The notes: a model not told the origin generated them from the sequence alone. A stretch of 64,000 nucleotides of DNA from Muricea muricata (GCA_963855995.1 OY979716.1:45899213-45963212), one strand, 5' to 3'; shown: positions 35,471 to 46,942, counted from the stretch's first letter. Translations and numbers: made by a program.

Positions 35471-36239
35471 TTTCATTTCTTAGTGAGTTATTAGCCTTTG
35501 AAAGCATATTTTTACACGAGTGCCCAGGTTTTTGGCACGATTTTAGCATATTTTCGTATTTTGAAGGATCAATAACTTCAAACCGCTTCAAAAATCGAGG
35601 TGGCCATTTAAACATGCCGTTTTTGGTACCCCCATTTGCCGGTCCATTTTTGCCAGAACTTGAATATCTTATGATACATCATGCATTTTACCGCTTTTGC
35701 GCGTTCTTTAGCTATAATCCTCTGGCACGGAAATTGTTTATAGCAAAATTTTAGTAAAAAAATACCATTTGTAACAACCAAAGCCTATAAAATATGCTTA
35801 TAAATGTTCTGAACATGCGTATATTCATGATGTAAAAAAGTTGCTTGATATTTGTAAGATTTGTAGAATAATTTGTCAAACTCTGTGGCATCTGTGTACC
35901 AATTAAATTTTCTATCGTTGCACTCACACACAGCCATCGGGTTATTGTTGGATTCTGTGGCGGTACATGCGCAAAGCGTCGAATAACAATCTGCATGCAC
36001 TCATGAGATGCACGCGTTTTCTTAATTCGCTTACTTGCAAAACAGTCTTAATTAAATATTATTTCAGGGAGACTACTCCAGAATAACTGATTACTATATT
36101 ACTGTTATTTAATACTCTTGAAAATAGATTGACAAAGTGTACACAAGATGAAAATTTTTGAATTTTTAAACAATACACGCTCCAGGTATATAAAAAATTT
36201 TATGACAACGTTTCAACTACATTGTACGATCTTTCTTTC

Positions 36240-37272
36240 GATGACTGAAGGTCACTGAAATTAACATTGTAATCTTGAAAATTATTTCTATCTCACTAGC
36301 TAGTTGCAATTGTTTTGTCTATTATATTTTATGTCTAATAGCTAAAAATTTCTACGTAAATCTCAGTGCATTTTGTACTCACAGTGATAAAAAATGTTGA
36401 GCCGTGACACGACCTTCGTATCTACATAATTATATATGTCATTGTCCTACCACATTGTACATTTAGCATCATACACGGTTATATTGCACATTTTGCATTC
36501 ACGACAAAGATAATTACATGATAGCATGATTAACATAAGTTTCCTGCTGTGACAATTGGCATAATGACATGTTCAATGCAACCTGTAACCGAATATAATT
36601 GCAGTTATTATTATACATTCAACACATCAACATGTTACAGAAGTTTTGCGAAAGAATGTCTCAATTCAGGGTAGCTATTCAAACAACCGAGATTTTATAA
36701 GTGGTTGACTGATTTTCTACGTGGTTTTTGTATGATTGTGTCTCCAAACTACAGTATTTCAGATGTGCGCTTAAAGGCAGGAAGATATACCATGCGTGTT
36801 CAATATGGCAATCGAAGATTGTGAAATTACTGAAAATATATACTGCATCAACTGGAATAAGATGTCACAATGTGATAGGTATGTTATACAACATAATAGG
36901 GATATCTGAATGAATTAAGCAGGATATGTGTTCCCCAGTTTGTTTCATGAGATGCTAGTCTGTCAACGAGTGCGTCGAAATTGCTGATAAATGAATGGCG
37001 CATTTCGTTGCCATTTTCATTTTAAAATTTACGCAATGTAGACAAACACTTATATATGACGAAACATGGCTGGCTGGCAGAATACCATACAGTTTGCAGG
37101 CTTGCATGCATTGTCCGTGTAGACAAAACTTAGAGAAAGTTCATCGCTTAAATTCAAGCGCTCCTTCGACCACGCAGTTTACAATTATGTGCACATCACA
37201 TGCTTAATTTTAAATTGGCTGAATACATATATAGATATTCATATAGTAATTGTAGCTTTGATATGCTCTCAT
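36240..37272 (-). repeat. Right inverted arm of the large element, inner part
   Basis: This is the reverse complement of about 26350-27375 with modest divergence, for example the cattgtaatcttgaaaatta block near 36268. It ends at gctctcattgtggtt, where the LINE begins, and the arm resumes at 44673 (aatacagcaaatgcgcac). A few bases of the arm are lost at the LINE junction. Confidence 0.8.
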
Positions 37273-39639
37273 TGTGGTTATTGGTTATTGTTATTGTCTG
37301 GTAAATTCGACATGTTGATTATATCTGAGACGAAAATAGACGAGACCTTCCCTGACAGCCATTTTCATATTGACGGGTTTCGCATGTGTCGTGTGGACAG
37401 AAAATTAGGTGGTGGTGGATTGATGGCATTCGTAAGAAGTGATATTTGTTTTTCTGTTATCAAACAATTTAAAAATATTTCGGCTGATGAATTGTCAACT
37501 TTTCGAACTGAGTCATTAATATTGAAGGTGAAAGTAAAGCAGACTTGGATTGCTGTAGTTGGGATATACAGACCACCTTGTATTCCAAAATATAAATGGA
37601 AATATGAATTAAGTATTTTATTTGAAGCCATAACTGAGATTACAAATGATGTTTATATCCTTGGGGACTTTAATTGTGATTTGATACACCCCAACAAACC
37701 TCCAATGGATGGTCGTGATTTGAATGATTTATTAGATATTTACAACCTAGCTAACTTAATTAATTCTCCGACAAGAATTGATAAAACGTCAGAAACATTG
37801 TTGGATATTATTCTTACAAATAACAAGGCTAAGGTGCTTACATCGGGTGTGATTGATGTACAAATCAGTGACCACAGTTTGGTTTATACAATTTTACGAA
37901 GTTCTGCCCCTCGCTCTCGTTCCAGGCAAATAGTTACAAGAGCCCATAAAACCTTTAAGCGTGACGAGTTTCTGAATGACTTGCAAAGTATACCGTTTAG
38001 TGTGATGGATATCTTTGATGACGTTAATGACAAACTTTTTGTCTTTGAATCATTGTATATGGATGTAGTTAAGGAACACGCTCCGCTTAAACGTGTGCAT
38101 CTTAGGGGTAATCAAGTCCCATTTATGACAAAACAATGGAGGCAAGAGACACGTTATAGAAATAGACTTTGGAAAAAGTATCTAAAGGAGCGAACTGATG
38201 AGAATTATTGTACATATAAAGCTCAAAGGAATGTATGTACAACATTAAGAAGAAAGGCAATCAAGGACTTCTTTAGAAAGAAAAATGAAGAGAATAGTCC
38301 AAGAGAATTCTGGAATGTTTATAGACCATTTTTGCATTCGAAAAGCAAGCAGGCAAATGACATTTTCATTAAAAAAAATGATGTTGTTATTAATCAGAAA
38401 AAAGACATTGCAGAAATTTTTAATAATTATTTTGTGAACATTGCCGATGACTTGGTAGATAAAAGTCTACAACATGATTATGCTTTAGATTTCAACGATC
38501 ATCCAAGTGTGCAATCAGTTATTAATACTACAAAAGAAGGAGTGATTACATTAAATTTCTCGTTGAAATGTATAAATGAATTGGAAATATGCCACATATT
38601 AGCAAATATAAACACAAGAAAGTCTTGTGGTCACGACTTTCTTCATCCCAGAATCGTTAAGGAATCTGCCGCCGTTATTGCTCAACCCCTAGCTTGCATA
38701 TTTAATGAATCTATTAAGCAGTGTAAATATCCAACAGTGTGGAAAATGGGACAGGTTACGCCGTCATTTAAGAAGGGCAATGAACTTGATAAAACCAACT
38801 ATCGCCCTTTAACTGTCCTTCCTGTTTTGAATAATGTATTCAAAAGAACCATTGCATCGCAGATGGAAGAGTTTTATAATGAAATATTATCTGATTATAC
38901 ATCTGCCTATAGAAAGCAATTTAGTTGTGAGACTGCGTTACTTGGGCTTGTAGAAGACTGGAAAAGTAGTCGGGATAAGAAAGAACTTGTCGCAGTTGTA
39001 TCGATTGATCTCTCGAAAGCGTTTGATACCATCCCACATGATCTCCTACTAGCCAAACTCAAAGCTTATGGTATGACGAAGGAATGCTGCAGTTTTTTTC
39101 AATCTTATCTGAGGAATAGAATGCAGCGTGTTAAAATTGGTGACACATTTTCTGAATGGACAATGGTTAAACGAGGAGTCCCGCAAGGCAGCGTTTTGGG
39201 GCCAATGCTTTATAACATTTTCTCAAGTGATCTATTTCACTGTATACCTTCTGGTAAGCTTCATTCGTATGCTGATGATTGCCAAATACACGATTCACAT
39301 ATGGAACCTAGTGAACTGGATAAGCTAATTCAAAATTATGTTACAAGTGTTAATCAATGGTTCAGGATAAATGGCATGATAAGTAACCCAAGTAAACATC
39401 AAGCAATGGCTCTGGGAAATAAATTACACCACAGATTTTCTTTCCCAACAAAGAACTCTTTGGAATTATTTGGTATGACAATTGATCAAGATCTGAACTT
39501 TGATAAACACATTATTAACATTTGTAAGAAAGTTAATGACCAATTTAATGTAATGAAGAGATTTAGCAACCTTGTATCAAAACATACAATGTTGTTATTT
39601 TATAAAAATTTTATAGTACCACGTTTTAATTACTGTGCT
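37273..39639 (+). pseudogene. LINE ORF2, endonuclease and RT, interrupted by a transposon
   Basis: The frame is open from the truncated 5' end. Endonuclease motifs: IISETKID, LGDFNCDL, ISDHSLVYT. RT motifs: YRPLTVLPVLNNVF, VSIDLSKAFDTIPHDLLL, GVPQGSVLGPMLYN and YADDCQIH, all with catalytic Asp residues. At 39639 the coding sequence (FIVPRFNYCA) stops at a transposon. Skipping the transposon and one copy of the 8-bp duplication, it resumes in the same frame at 44101 (DIWHFCGARNTKKLEDLNKHILRFIL). It reaches a stop near 44311, with further matching C-terminal sequence (GLHSFRYEAVKRWNSLPD) after it to about 44519. The LINE was thus nearly open when hit, so the transposon insertion is fairly recent. 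Confidence 0.9.
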
Positions 39640-39846
39640 ATGGTGGCCCAGCACTGCCATTTGATTTTTTGCATTATTTTTTAAATTTTTTGAATAAAAT
39701 CTCAATATTTTATTCATTTTTTAATTCTAAATATTATTAATTTAGAAATTGTTGCTTTGCATTTAATATGCATTATTTAAAAAAAAACCAAAAAATATCG
39801 CACCAGCGGCCCAGCGTTGCCAACACTATACCACATTGCATTGCGC
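39640..39846 (+). repeat. Left terminal inverted repeat of the integrase/alpha-kinase transposon
   Basis: It matches 43882-44092 in inverted orientation almost base for base, with slippage only in the A-tract near 39777-39792. Low divergence between the two TIRs fits recent activity. Subterminal repeat ggcccagcgttgcca lies near the inner end. Confidence 0.93.
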
Positions 39847-39974
39847 AAAAACACTTATTTGCAAGCTTACATGAAGTAATGTCAACATTTCTAAGAAGAT
39901 TGCTTTCGAAAAATCAAAATTATAAACTGCACATTTATAGTTGTACAATGAAATGTTTTATGTAACATCACAAA

Positions 39975-42119
39975 ATGCAGCGATATGTCGGTTGGGATGA
40001 AGACTTCCATTAACAAGAATCTCTCAAAAAGTATGTGAGTGTAGGTTATAAACAAACCGAGATTCTTAGTTTTGTCAGTAGAGATTTTCCTCAATACCCT
40101 TGGAGTTTACGTAGTGTAGATAGACGTCTCCGTCATTTTGGTATCTACTATACCGATCATAACGTTGATGTTGAGGACGTTCAACAAGCTGTTGCTAAGG
40201 AGTTAGATGGACCGGGCAAACTGTTGGGGTACCCTGCAATGCACAAAAAAGTTCGTCAGGTACATCACCTCAATGTTCCTCGAAAGCTTGTGAACGAAGT
40301 CATGTACGATCTTGATCCAGAAGGCCTTGAGGCACGCGCCCTTGCCACAAATAGACCGCGAGTTAGAGGTAATTTTACCACGAAAGGTGTTAACTGGGTG
40401 CACGCAATGGATGGACATGCGAAACTGATGGGATTTCAGAAAAACACTTTCCCTCTTGGTGTGTATGGCTGCATAGACACGGCAAGCGGAAAGTTGTTGT
40501 GGTTGAGAGTGTGGACCGGAAATTCTGATCCAAAGTTAATTGGTAGCTTCTACCTGGATTATCTCTATGAAAGTAGAATGATAGCTAGTAAGATAAGAAT
40601 TGATAAGGGTACAGAGACTGGAAAGATGGCAACATTACATGTGTTCCTCAGACGACACCATGGCGATATGGACCCTCTTGAGACTGTTATATATGGTCCA
40701 TCAACAGCAAATCAGGTGTCAATATACATATCTCTTAACATGTGTGGAAATAAGTTCAATTAATTTATTTTTGAGTCGGTTTTCTTTGATGTACCGCGGG
40801 TTGTATATAGGTTATTTACCTTGGATAAATAATTAGATCAAAGTTGCGGAAAAATCTCGACGAATCTCGACTTAAATTGTTCAAAGTCAAAAGACTGTTA
40901 GAAAACACCTCCTCAAAAGTCGGGATGTATGTCATATACAGCTCTCGGACGCTCCACGTCCTCGGGGACTGTATATGACATACATCTCTCCTTCTCAGTA
41001 TTTAACTCTAACATAGTGTTGAGGTGAAAGAGTGTTTTGTTTTATGATTCCTTTGATTTGCAAAATCATGACCAAGTAAAATAATATAATGTTGAAAACA
41101 AAAAATCTCATGCAATGGCACTTTGACCCTGTGGCAGAAATAACTTTACATTTCTATGGTGTGTTGCATCTTCATAATACATAGGCAAACTCTTTTCAAA
41201 CTTCTTAGATTGAGAGATGGTGGAGAGAACTTCACCAACACCTTGAAAAATACTTTAAGGAGCACTTGCTGTTTTTAAAAGACAGGCACCATTATGATCC
41301 TCATAGTGATATTGACAGGTTTGTTTCAAATTAGTTTCCATGATTAACAGAGATAAATTTTCATTTGGTTTTAAACCCCAGAATCCCTAATATAACCCTA
41401 AAGCCTTTTGGATTGTTAATCGATATTTGCTGCGAGAGTATGTTTTTATTCATGGATTTTGAGAGCATTTTACCTTCATGTAGCATTAAATTTACTTTTT
41501 AGTAAATCAACTTTTCTCTTTAAGATCTACACTGGCATATTTATTCATCCCTCTCATACAGAGAGAGGTAGACATTTTCAAAGATGTTGTGTGGAATGCA
41601 CACAGGATCCGATGTCAGAAAGAAACATATCTTCCAGATGGAGTGCCAGATCACATTTACTGTTTTCCTGAGGAATACCAACTTGAACAATGTGGTATAT
41701 ATCACACATTATTTATGCTGAACTTTTATGTTTCAAGTTATTTATTGTCTTTGCTAATAATGCAATTGTTATGAATTATATCCACTTTCAAACAAATATC
41801 CCTTGTTATTTCTCAAATATATTTAGTCATGTAATAGTCTTTTCTGCAAAATTTGGCACCTTCAGTTTTTTCTAAAAATATACTTTTCCTAGGTTTTGAA
41901 ATTACTAGTGCTCAGCTTGAAGAGGCAGCTATTGAATCTGGTGTTCTTGAGGGAACTGACGACTACATGGGTGAAGAATTTCGTGAAAAATGTGAAAATA
42001 TTTTGCCCAACCCTGACCAAGTGGCTGCTAAAGATTGTGCAACAACATTTATTTTCCTGAAAGAGAGATACATTACCCAACATCATGAATATGAAATGAA
42101 CATGTCTGAGACGTCTTAA
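39975..42119 (+). pseudogene. DDE integrase/transposase (rve, rva_4-like), four exons, one early in-frame stop
   Basis: Exons that join in phase: 39975-40715, 41209-41318, 41564-41694, 41893-42119 (introns gt..ag; 402 codons plus stop). The N-terminal part resembles a helix-turn-helix region (YKQTEILSFVSRDFP..WSLRSVDRRLRHFGIY). The integrase core has D146 (HAMDGHAKL), D210 (RIDKGTET) and, across the first splice, E249 (IERWWRELHQHL), a D-D-38-E arrangement. Following blocks (DVVWNAHRIR, PDGVPDHIYCFPEEY, C-terminal LEEAAIESG) match the same family as I remember it. The protein would cut and join element ends. Oddity: with the Met at 39975 there is a TAA at 40011-40013; the downstream frame is clean. 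Either a different 5' exon supplies the start or this copy is freshly inactivated. Confidence 0.8.
40924..40986. repeat. Perfect 18-bp-stem hairpin in integrase intron 1
   Basis: Arm gatgtatgtcatatacag (40924-40941) is the exact reverse complement of 40969-40986, with a 27-nt GC-rich loop that has a small inner ggac/gtcc stem. Design recalls the hairpin at 15935-16023. Its position in an intron means it would be transcribed with the integrase gene. Confidence 0.9.
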
Positions 42120-42338
42120 ATACCAGCTATGAGTTGTTACTGCATGAAGCCAAGACAGCAGGATAATCGTTTGCACAAGCAAATACAAACATTAAATAAG
42201 AAATCTACATCTCTTATATCCCTTTCAAACAAAACTTGTCAATGACAATTACAAACAATTTAAAGATGTAAATCAAAAACATTAATAATGTTAATAATGA
42301 ACATGGATGTACTATAGTTTGTTCAGTAGTGTTACACT

Positions 42339-43813
42339 CTAATGTAAAGTTTTCAGGCCAATACTTTTACAATACGCATTGCAAGAGTGGTTTTGGCAGA
42401 ACTTGCTGATAGCTTCAACAGATAAGTTTCCAATGCAAAACTGATACTCATCTTCCTCAGAAAGCAACTCAGAGGAAGCAATTTCTGGATCACACAATGA
42501 ATCTCCAGCACCTTGAATATCTAAAAGCATTAACTTGCAATCACTCTTTTCAAACGAAAAGTGCACGAGACATTCTGCCTTTTGACAATAGGTGGTTTTT
42601 TCACTTGAAATGGACCCATCATTGTTGACAAACTTTCTGAAATCACCTTTGATGAATTCTTCAATTGTGACATACTCACCTAACAAGTTAAAGATGGCAT
42701 AATTAATTAGGATCTGGTATAAGAAAGAGAAAAGCAACAAGGTACTTTGAATATTTTTTATTAATGGGGTAACTGAAGCTTTGATCTACTGATCATTAAC
42801 ATGTCACTTGCAGTAATAATGATCAAGGTTTGCCACATTTCACAGTGACAAAGTAATCACATCTCACCTGTTGCCTCAATCTTCCCCATAAAGATGCTGT
42901 TATATGAAAACAGTTTCACTGGTTCTGAATAGTCCAATTCATTGAATTTTGCCTGTAGTTGATTTGCAAAACTTTGTGCCAAAACATGGGTTTGTACAGT
43001 TTTCTTTGTATAACTTTCAATGGTTTGGTTGGTTTGCTCAATAGTTTCGAGGGTACTGGCTAGATATTTCTTGACCACCCATTCTTTCTTACCAAATTTC
43101 GGAGTTGGACTGGTTGCTTTATATGCTCGTCGAAATCCACCTTCCCCAAAATGAGTGTTTTCAATTAAAAACTCTGCTTTATCAGGTATTAGAGTCCATG
43201 TCAAGTTATCAACATGAAAAGTTGAAACATCAATGACAGACAAATCAGACGGTGCTTTGGCCACCCTTCCAAGATTCAACATTGTAGACAGAGACAAACT
43301 TTTTGGAAAGGTCTGGCTTCTTTTGACAGTAGATCTCTTGGGTGGACTTTCAGCAGACTTAGCATGCCTACTATAATTGTTGTCGCGCACGGATAAACTT
43401 ATTGACGAACTGACATCCTTTCTGGGACCAAGGGAACGCATGGACATGCCTACTTTGTCAACTTCGACCAGTCGTGGAATAAAGCGAACATAAATTAGCT
43501 TAAGATCGGGTATTTGATGCAGTGATGTACATGTAGGACCACGCTCGCCAGCAAGAATGTCTACTTCCATGGCTTTCCCAATGTGGCCTTCTCTTTGGAA
43601 GTGGATTAAACAGGCCTGTTTTATACCATCTATAGTAATATCCGAATTCTTGTATGGGATGAACTCTCGAGGTCCAATTCGAGAATACTTTTGTACCTTC
43701 TACAGATGAAGACAAGCGCTGGACTGTCAGTTCATCTGACTGTCAGTTCATCTGATTGTAACATCTCTTTTTGCTTTGATCTTTTCTTCGTAATTTTTCC
43801 ACAAGGCCGACAT
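42339..43813 (-). CDS. Alpha-kinase (MHCK/vwkA-like), transposon-borne, spliced
   Basis: Two exons are certain in phase: 43699-42868 (after a ctgtag acceptor) and 42679-42339 (after a gttag acceptor), giving 390 codons. A 5' coding start at 43813 (MSALWKNYEEKIKAKRD) is probable but its donor is unclear. The N-terminal part (REFIPYKNSDITIDGIKQACLIHF..DVLAGERGPTC..IPDLKLIYVRFI) resembles a domain I remember next to alpha-kinases in cnidarian proteins. The kinase domain follows: EGGFRRAYKA and WVVKKYL (nucleotide-binding lobe and Lys), then across the splice EYVTIEEFIKGDFRKF, ECLVHFSFE, LLDIQGAGDSLCDPEI (catalytic Asp and GxGD) and GNLSVEAISKFCQNHSCNAYC (zinc-binding His/Cys). These are the family's key motifs, so activity is plausible: Ser/Thr phosphorylation of unknown targets. 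It lies convergent to the integrase and wholly inside the TIRs. A short direct duplication (cagttcatctgactgt) sits upstream at 43728-43755. Confidence 0.82.
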
Positions 43814-43881
43814 GATGAATAATGCAACATGTATTTGAACTTCCACTTTAATTTCCATTAATCTATTTCCATTTTTGCACG

Positions 43882-44092
43882 ATGCAATGTGGTATAGTGT
43901 TGGCAACGCTGGGCCGCTGGTGCGATATTTTTTGTTGTTTTTTTTTTTTTTAAAATAATGCATATTAAATGCAAAGCAACAATTTCTAAATTAATAATAT
44001 TTAGAATTAAAAAATGAATAAAATATTGAGATTTTATTCAAAAAATTTAAAAAATAATGCAAAAAATCAAATGGCAGTGCTGGGCCACCATA
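43882..44092 (-). repeat. Right terminal inverted repeat of the integrase/alpha-kinase transposon
   Basis: Mirror of 39640-39846. The A-tract is a few bases longer here. Directly outside lies the second copy of actgtgct (44093-44100), followed by the rest of the interrupted LINE. Confidence 0.93.
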
Positions 44093-44672
44093 CTGTGCTG
44101 ATATCTGGCACTTTTGTGGTGCAAGAAATACAAAGAAATTGGAAGATCTAAATAAGCACATTTTACGTTTTATTTTAAATGAACACAATTTAAGTTATAG
44201 TGAACTGTTAGAAACAACTTCTCAAGTTTCACTGTATAATAAGCGATTGGCTAGTATGCTAGCAACGTGTTACAAATGTATACATTATGAAAGATATCCA
44301 AAGTACCTAAAATAAATATTAAATAGACGAAGTGGATAGTACTTATTACGTGGTACGGATATTATTGATTTACCAAAGGTTATGACCACAAAGTATGGAC
44401 TTCATTCTTTTCGATATGAAGCAGTTAAACGTTGGAACAGTCTCCCAGATAGCTGCAGGGTTCAAGATACTTTGCGAAAATTTATTAAGTCAATATCTGA
44501 CATAAACTTTGAAAATTAATTATATCAATTAAGGTGTACTTTACTTGACAATGTATGTAGCTATAGTTTTAGTGTGGTTTATGTGGTTAAGATATTCGAA
44601 GATATTAGCTTATATATAGCTATCAAAAATTCGAATTTAAATAAAGTTTATTGTATTGTATTGTATTGTAAT

Positions 44673-46271
44673 ACAGCAAATGCGCACATCTTCAACTATA
44701 CTAAGCATTTTACCGCTCTTTCGCACATTTTGCGTGCATAGGAAGCCTTATAGACAATCGCCGCGTACGCGCATGCCCCAGCTTGCAAGTCAAAATTTTG
44801 AACTTTTTAGCTCTGTTGATAGAATATCAGAGAGCCGTGGTGTCGACAGGCAGTATACTTTAGAATTTGAAGGTTAGAAATAGCTTATTTTCTCGGGATT
44901 TGAGAATAACTTATTTTGGTATATAACTATAGCCAATATTATTTGACCAAAATAAAATCATGCTTAAGTTGGCTAAAGCTAGTCATATATATTTAAAAAT
45001 CACATTCGACGATATTTTATGCTTATATTGTGGCTTTTATATTAATACAACAAATACGCACATCTTCAACCATAATGAGCATTTTGCATTCATTTACTGC
45101 CATTTTGCACATTTTGCGTGCATTTATGAAGACAATCACATCTTGCCGCAGCTTGCAAGTCGAAATTCAGAACTGTTTAACTCTGTTGATAGAACATCAG
45201 AGAGCCGTGGCGTCGACAGGCAGTATACTTTAAAATTTGAAGGTTCTATGATTCTCATTGCTTCTAATATTATAATATTATAGCTTAAATTAGTTTCACT
45301 TGCCTGCACACAGTATGCCGCTGCTAATTAAAAGGCGCTCGTTTATGCCTATTAATTTCATGTTCATATAGCCATAGAACTTTAATATTGATTCTAAAAG
45401 CCATAGGTTCGAAATAGCTATTTTCTTGAGGTTCGAGAATAGCTTATGTCTGTATATATATAACTATACATTATTTGACTAAAATAATATCATGCTTAAG
45501 TTGGCTAAAGGTAGTCATATATTTAATGCTCTCACTGTGGCTTTTATATTAGTGCAACAAATGTGCCCATTTTCAACGATAATGAGCATTTTGCATTAAT
45601 ATACTGCTATTTTGCACATTTTGCGTGCATTTATGACTGGAAGACAATCCGGATCGTGCCGCAGCTTGCAAGTCGAAATTTAGAGCTTTTTAGCTCTGTT
45701 AATAGATTATCAGAGGGCCGTTGCGTCGACAGGCAGTATAGTTTACAATTTGATTGTTTTATTTATTCTCATTGTCTCTAATATCATAAGACTAGCTCAA
45801 ATTCGTTTCACTTGCCTGTATACCTTTTACAGAATTACTGTATGCGGATGCAAACATGGGTGTTTATGCTTATATTAAATTGGTGTTGTTTACTACCATC
45901 ATTTTGATTGCCACAACTAACCATAACTAGCCATAGGTTCTAGATAGCTTTTCTGTCGGGGTTCGAGAATGGTTTATTTTGTTAAAACTATATACTATTT
46001 GATCGAAATAACATCTGGTTTATATTCCATTAAGCAGAGCATTTAAGCATTTCCTGCTTGTGATGATCATGCTGATAAACATTAATTAAATTGGCAAGTG
46101 ACCCAAAAATTTGTGCATTTTGCGTGCATTGTTACATGCTCTGAGCATTTTGCGCTTAAAATCATAGTGGACACACATCTGCGTGCATCATGGGCGACGT
46201 TGCCCAGATAAAACACTGAAATTTGAGAGTCCTCTTTTTTTTTACAGTCCAGAAAAAACCCGACACGCGTT
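44673..46271 (-). repeat. Right inverted arm of the large element, outer part
   Basis: This is the reverse complement of about 25094-26340, including the three diverged subunits and the tip (tttgagagtcc, acagtccagaaaaaa, cccgacacgcgtt). It carries about 270 bp (around 45920-46190) that are absent from the left arm, so the arms are no longer symmetrical. Confidence 0.8.
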
Positions 46272-46275
46272 CAAA

Positions 46276-46936
46276 ACAGAAATATATTGCTTTCAAATCT
46301 TGATCATTTCAGATTAATTAAGCATTACATTTAACATCAGGGTACATTCAATTGTCCACTAAATGCAAAGTACAATGCTAAAAACATATTGTAATTTTAT
46401 TTACAAATTGGAATTTAATTTTATTTATTTTTACAATTACAATGTAGGTGCAACAATAATACTACACCTCGTATACACCACTATAACCAAGTATAGATCT
46501 TGAACAAAATCATTTTTTATCATGTTCATATATACAGGATTTCTATAAGATTTGTATTTCCAAGTACAGTGAAGGTATCAATACCAAACTCAACAACACC
46601 ATGTAGTGCAGGTGTATCAAAAAAATTTTACTGTTGGGAAAACGTCCGATAAATTAATCAGCGCACAAAGTTTGCGAAAACCTTTGGTGGAAATAAGTAG
46701 TTTGACATCCTGTGGTTTATCTGACAGTAAAATCACTTGAAATAATAACCATTTTTATAGTGAAAATTCTGTTACCGAGAAGCACTTTTCAAAAAGCGTG
46801 CGTGCAAAAGTGAAACATTTAAAAAACAACTTGAATACATAAGGCAAAAGTGAAACATTTAAAAAACAATTTAAATACACAAGGTTAACAGCATGGTTTA
46901 CTTTTCCCTTATAGGGCTGCAAAAGTACGCACAAAT
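46276..46936. other. Intergenic stretch, no gene seen
   Basis: AT-rich sequence. A short direct duplication (caaaagtgaaacatttaaaaaacaa) of about 50-bp period lies at about 46803-46885. Nothing else recognisable. Confidence 0.5.
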
Positions 46937-46942
46937 TTGGCA

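Larger units (their letters stand above)
27376..36239. other. Interior of the large element: no protein gene, several fold-back repeats
   Basis: No frame above about 85 codons and no recognisable domain. The interior is AT-rich and is largely made of smaller inverted-repeat units annotated separately (29240-29722, 29724-30299, 31030-32330, 33529-34813, 35200-35470). Stretches 27376-29239, 32331-33528 and 35471-36239 show nothing I can name. Confidence 0.6.
39640..44092. mobile_element. 4,453-bp DNA transposon carrying an integrase and an alpha-kinase gene
   Basis: Both ends begin atggtggcccagcact and the terminal inverted repeats extend about 205 bp with differences mainly in an A-run. The 8 bp actgtgct occur directly outside both ends (39632-39639 and 44093-44100), an exact target-site duplication, and the LINE reading frame is restored across it. 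Inside are an integrase gene on the plus strand (39975-42119) and an alpha-kinase gene on the minus strand (43813-42339), tail to tail. Within each TIR the phrase ggcccagc(a/g)(c/t)tgcca occurs twice as a direct repeat, at the tip and about 170 bp inward, a plausible pair of transposase binding sites. Superfamily not settled: the integrase is of the rve/rva_4 type, resembling IS3EU/Ginger-like elements. Confidence 0.9.
37273..44672 (+). mobile_element. 5'-truncated CR1/L2-type LINE inserted in the right arm
   Basis: The LINE starts within the endonuclease (no 5' UTR or endonuclease start) and ends with a short tandem tail of the attgt type (44650-44672), as in LINEs that end in short repeats. 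Without the nested transposon (39640-44092 plus the second 8-bp duplication) it is about 2.95 kb. It is inserted in the long inverted arm and is therefore younger than the large element. Confidence 0.85.
25094..46271. mobile_element. Large element with 2.3-2.6 kb inverted arms, hosting later insertions
   Basis: Sequence at 25094-27375 is matched in inverted orientation by 36240-37272 together with 44673-46271, the right arm being split by a LINE. The outermost bases are inverted matches (aacgcgtgt at 25094; acacgcgtt ending at 46271), and caaa lies directly outside both (25090-25093 and 46272-46275), a candidate 4-bp target duplication. Without the LINE the element is about 13.8 kb. It encodes no transposase I can find, so it would be non-autonomous or an autonomous copy whose genes were lost. 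Arm subrepeats resemble those of fold-back elements. Superfamily not assigned. Confidence 0.7.
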
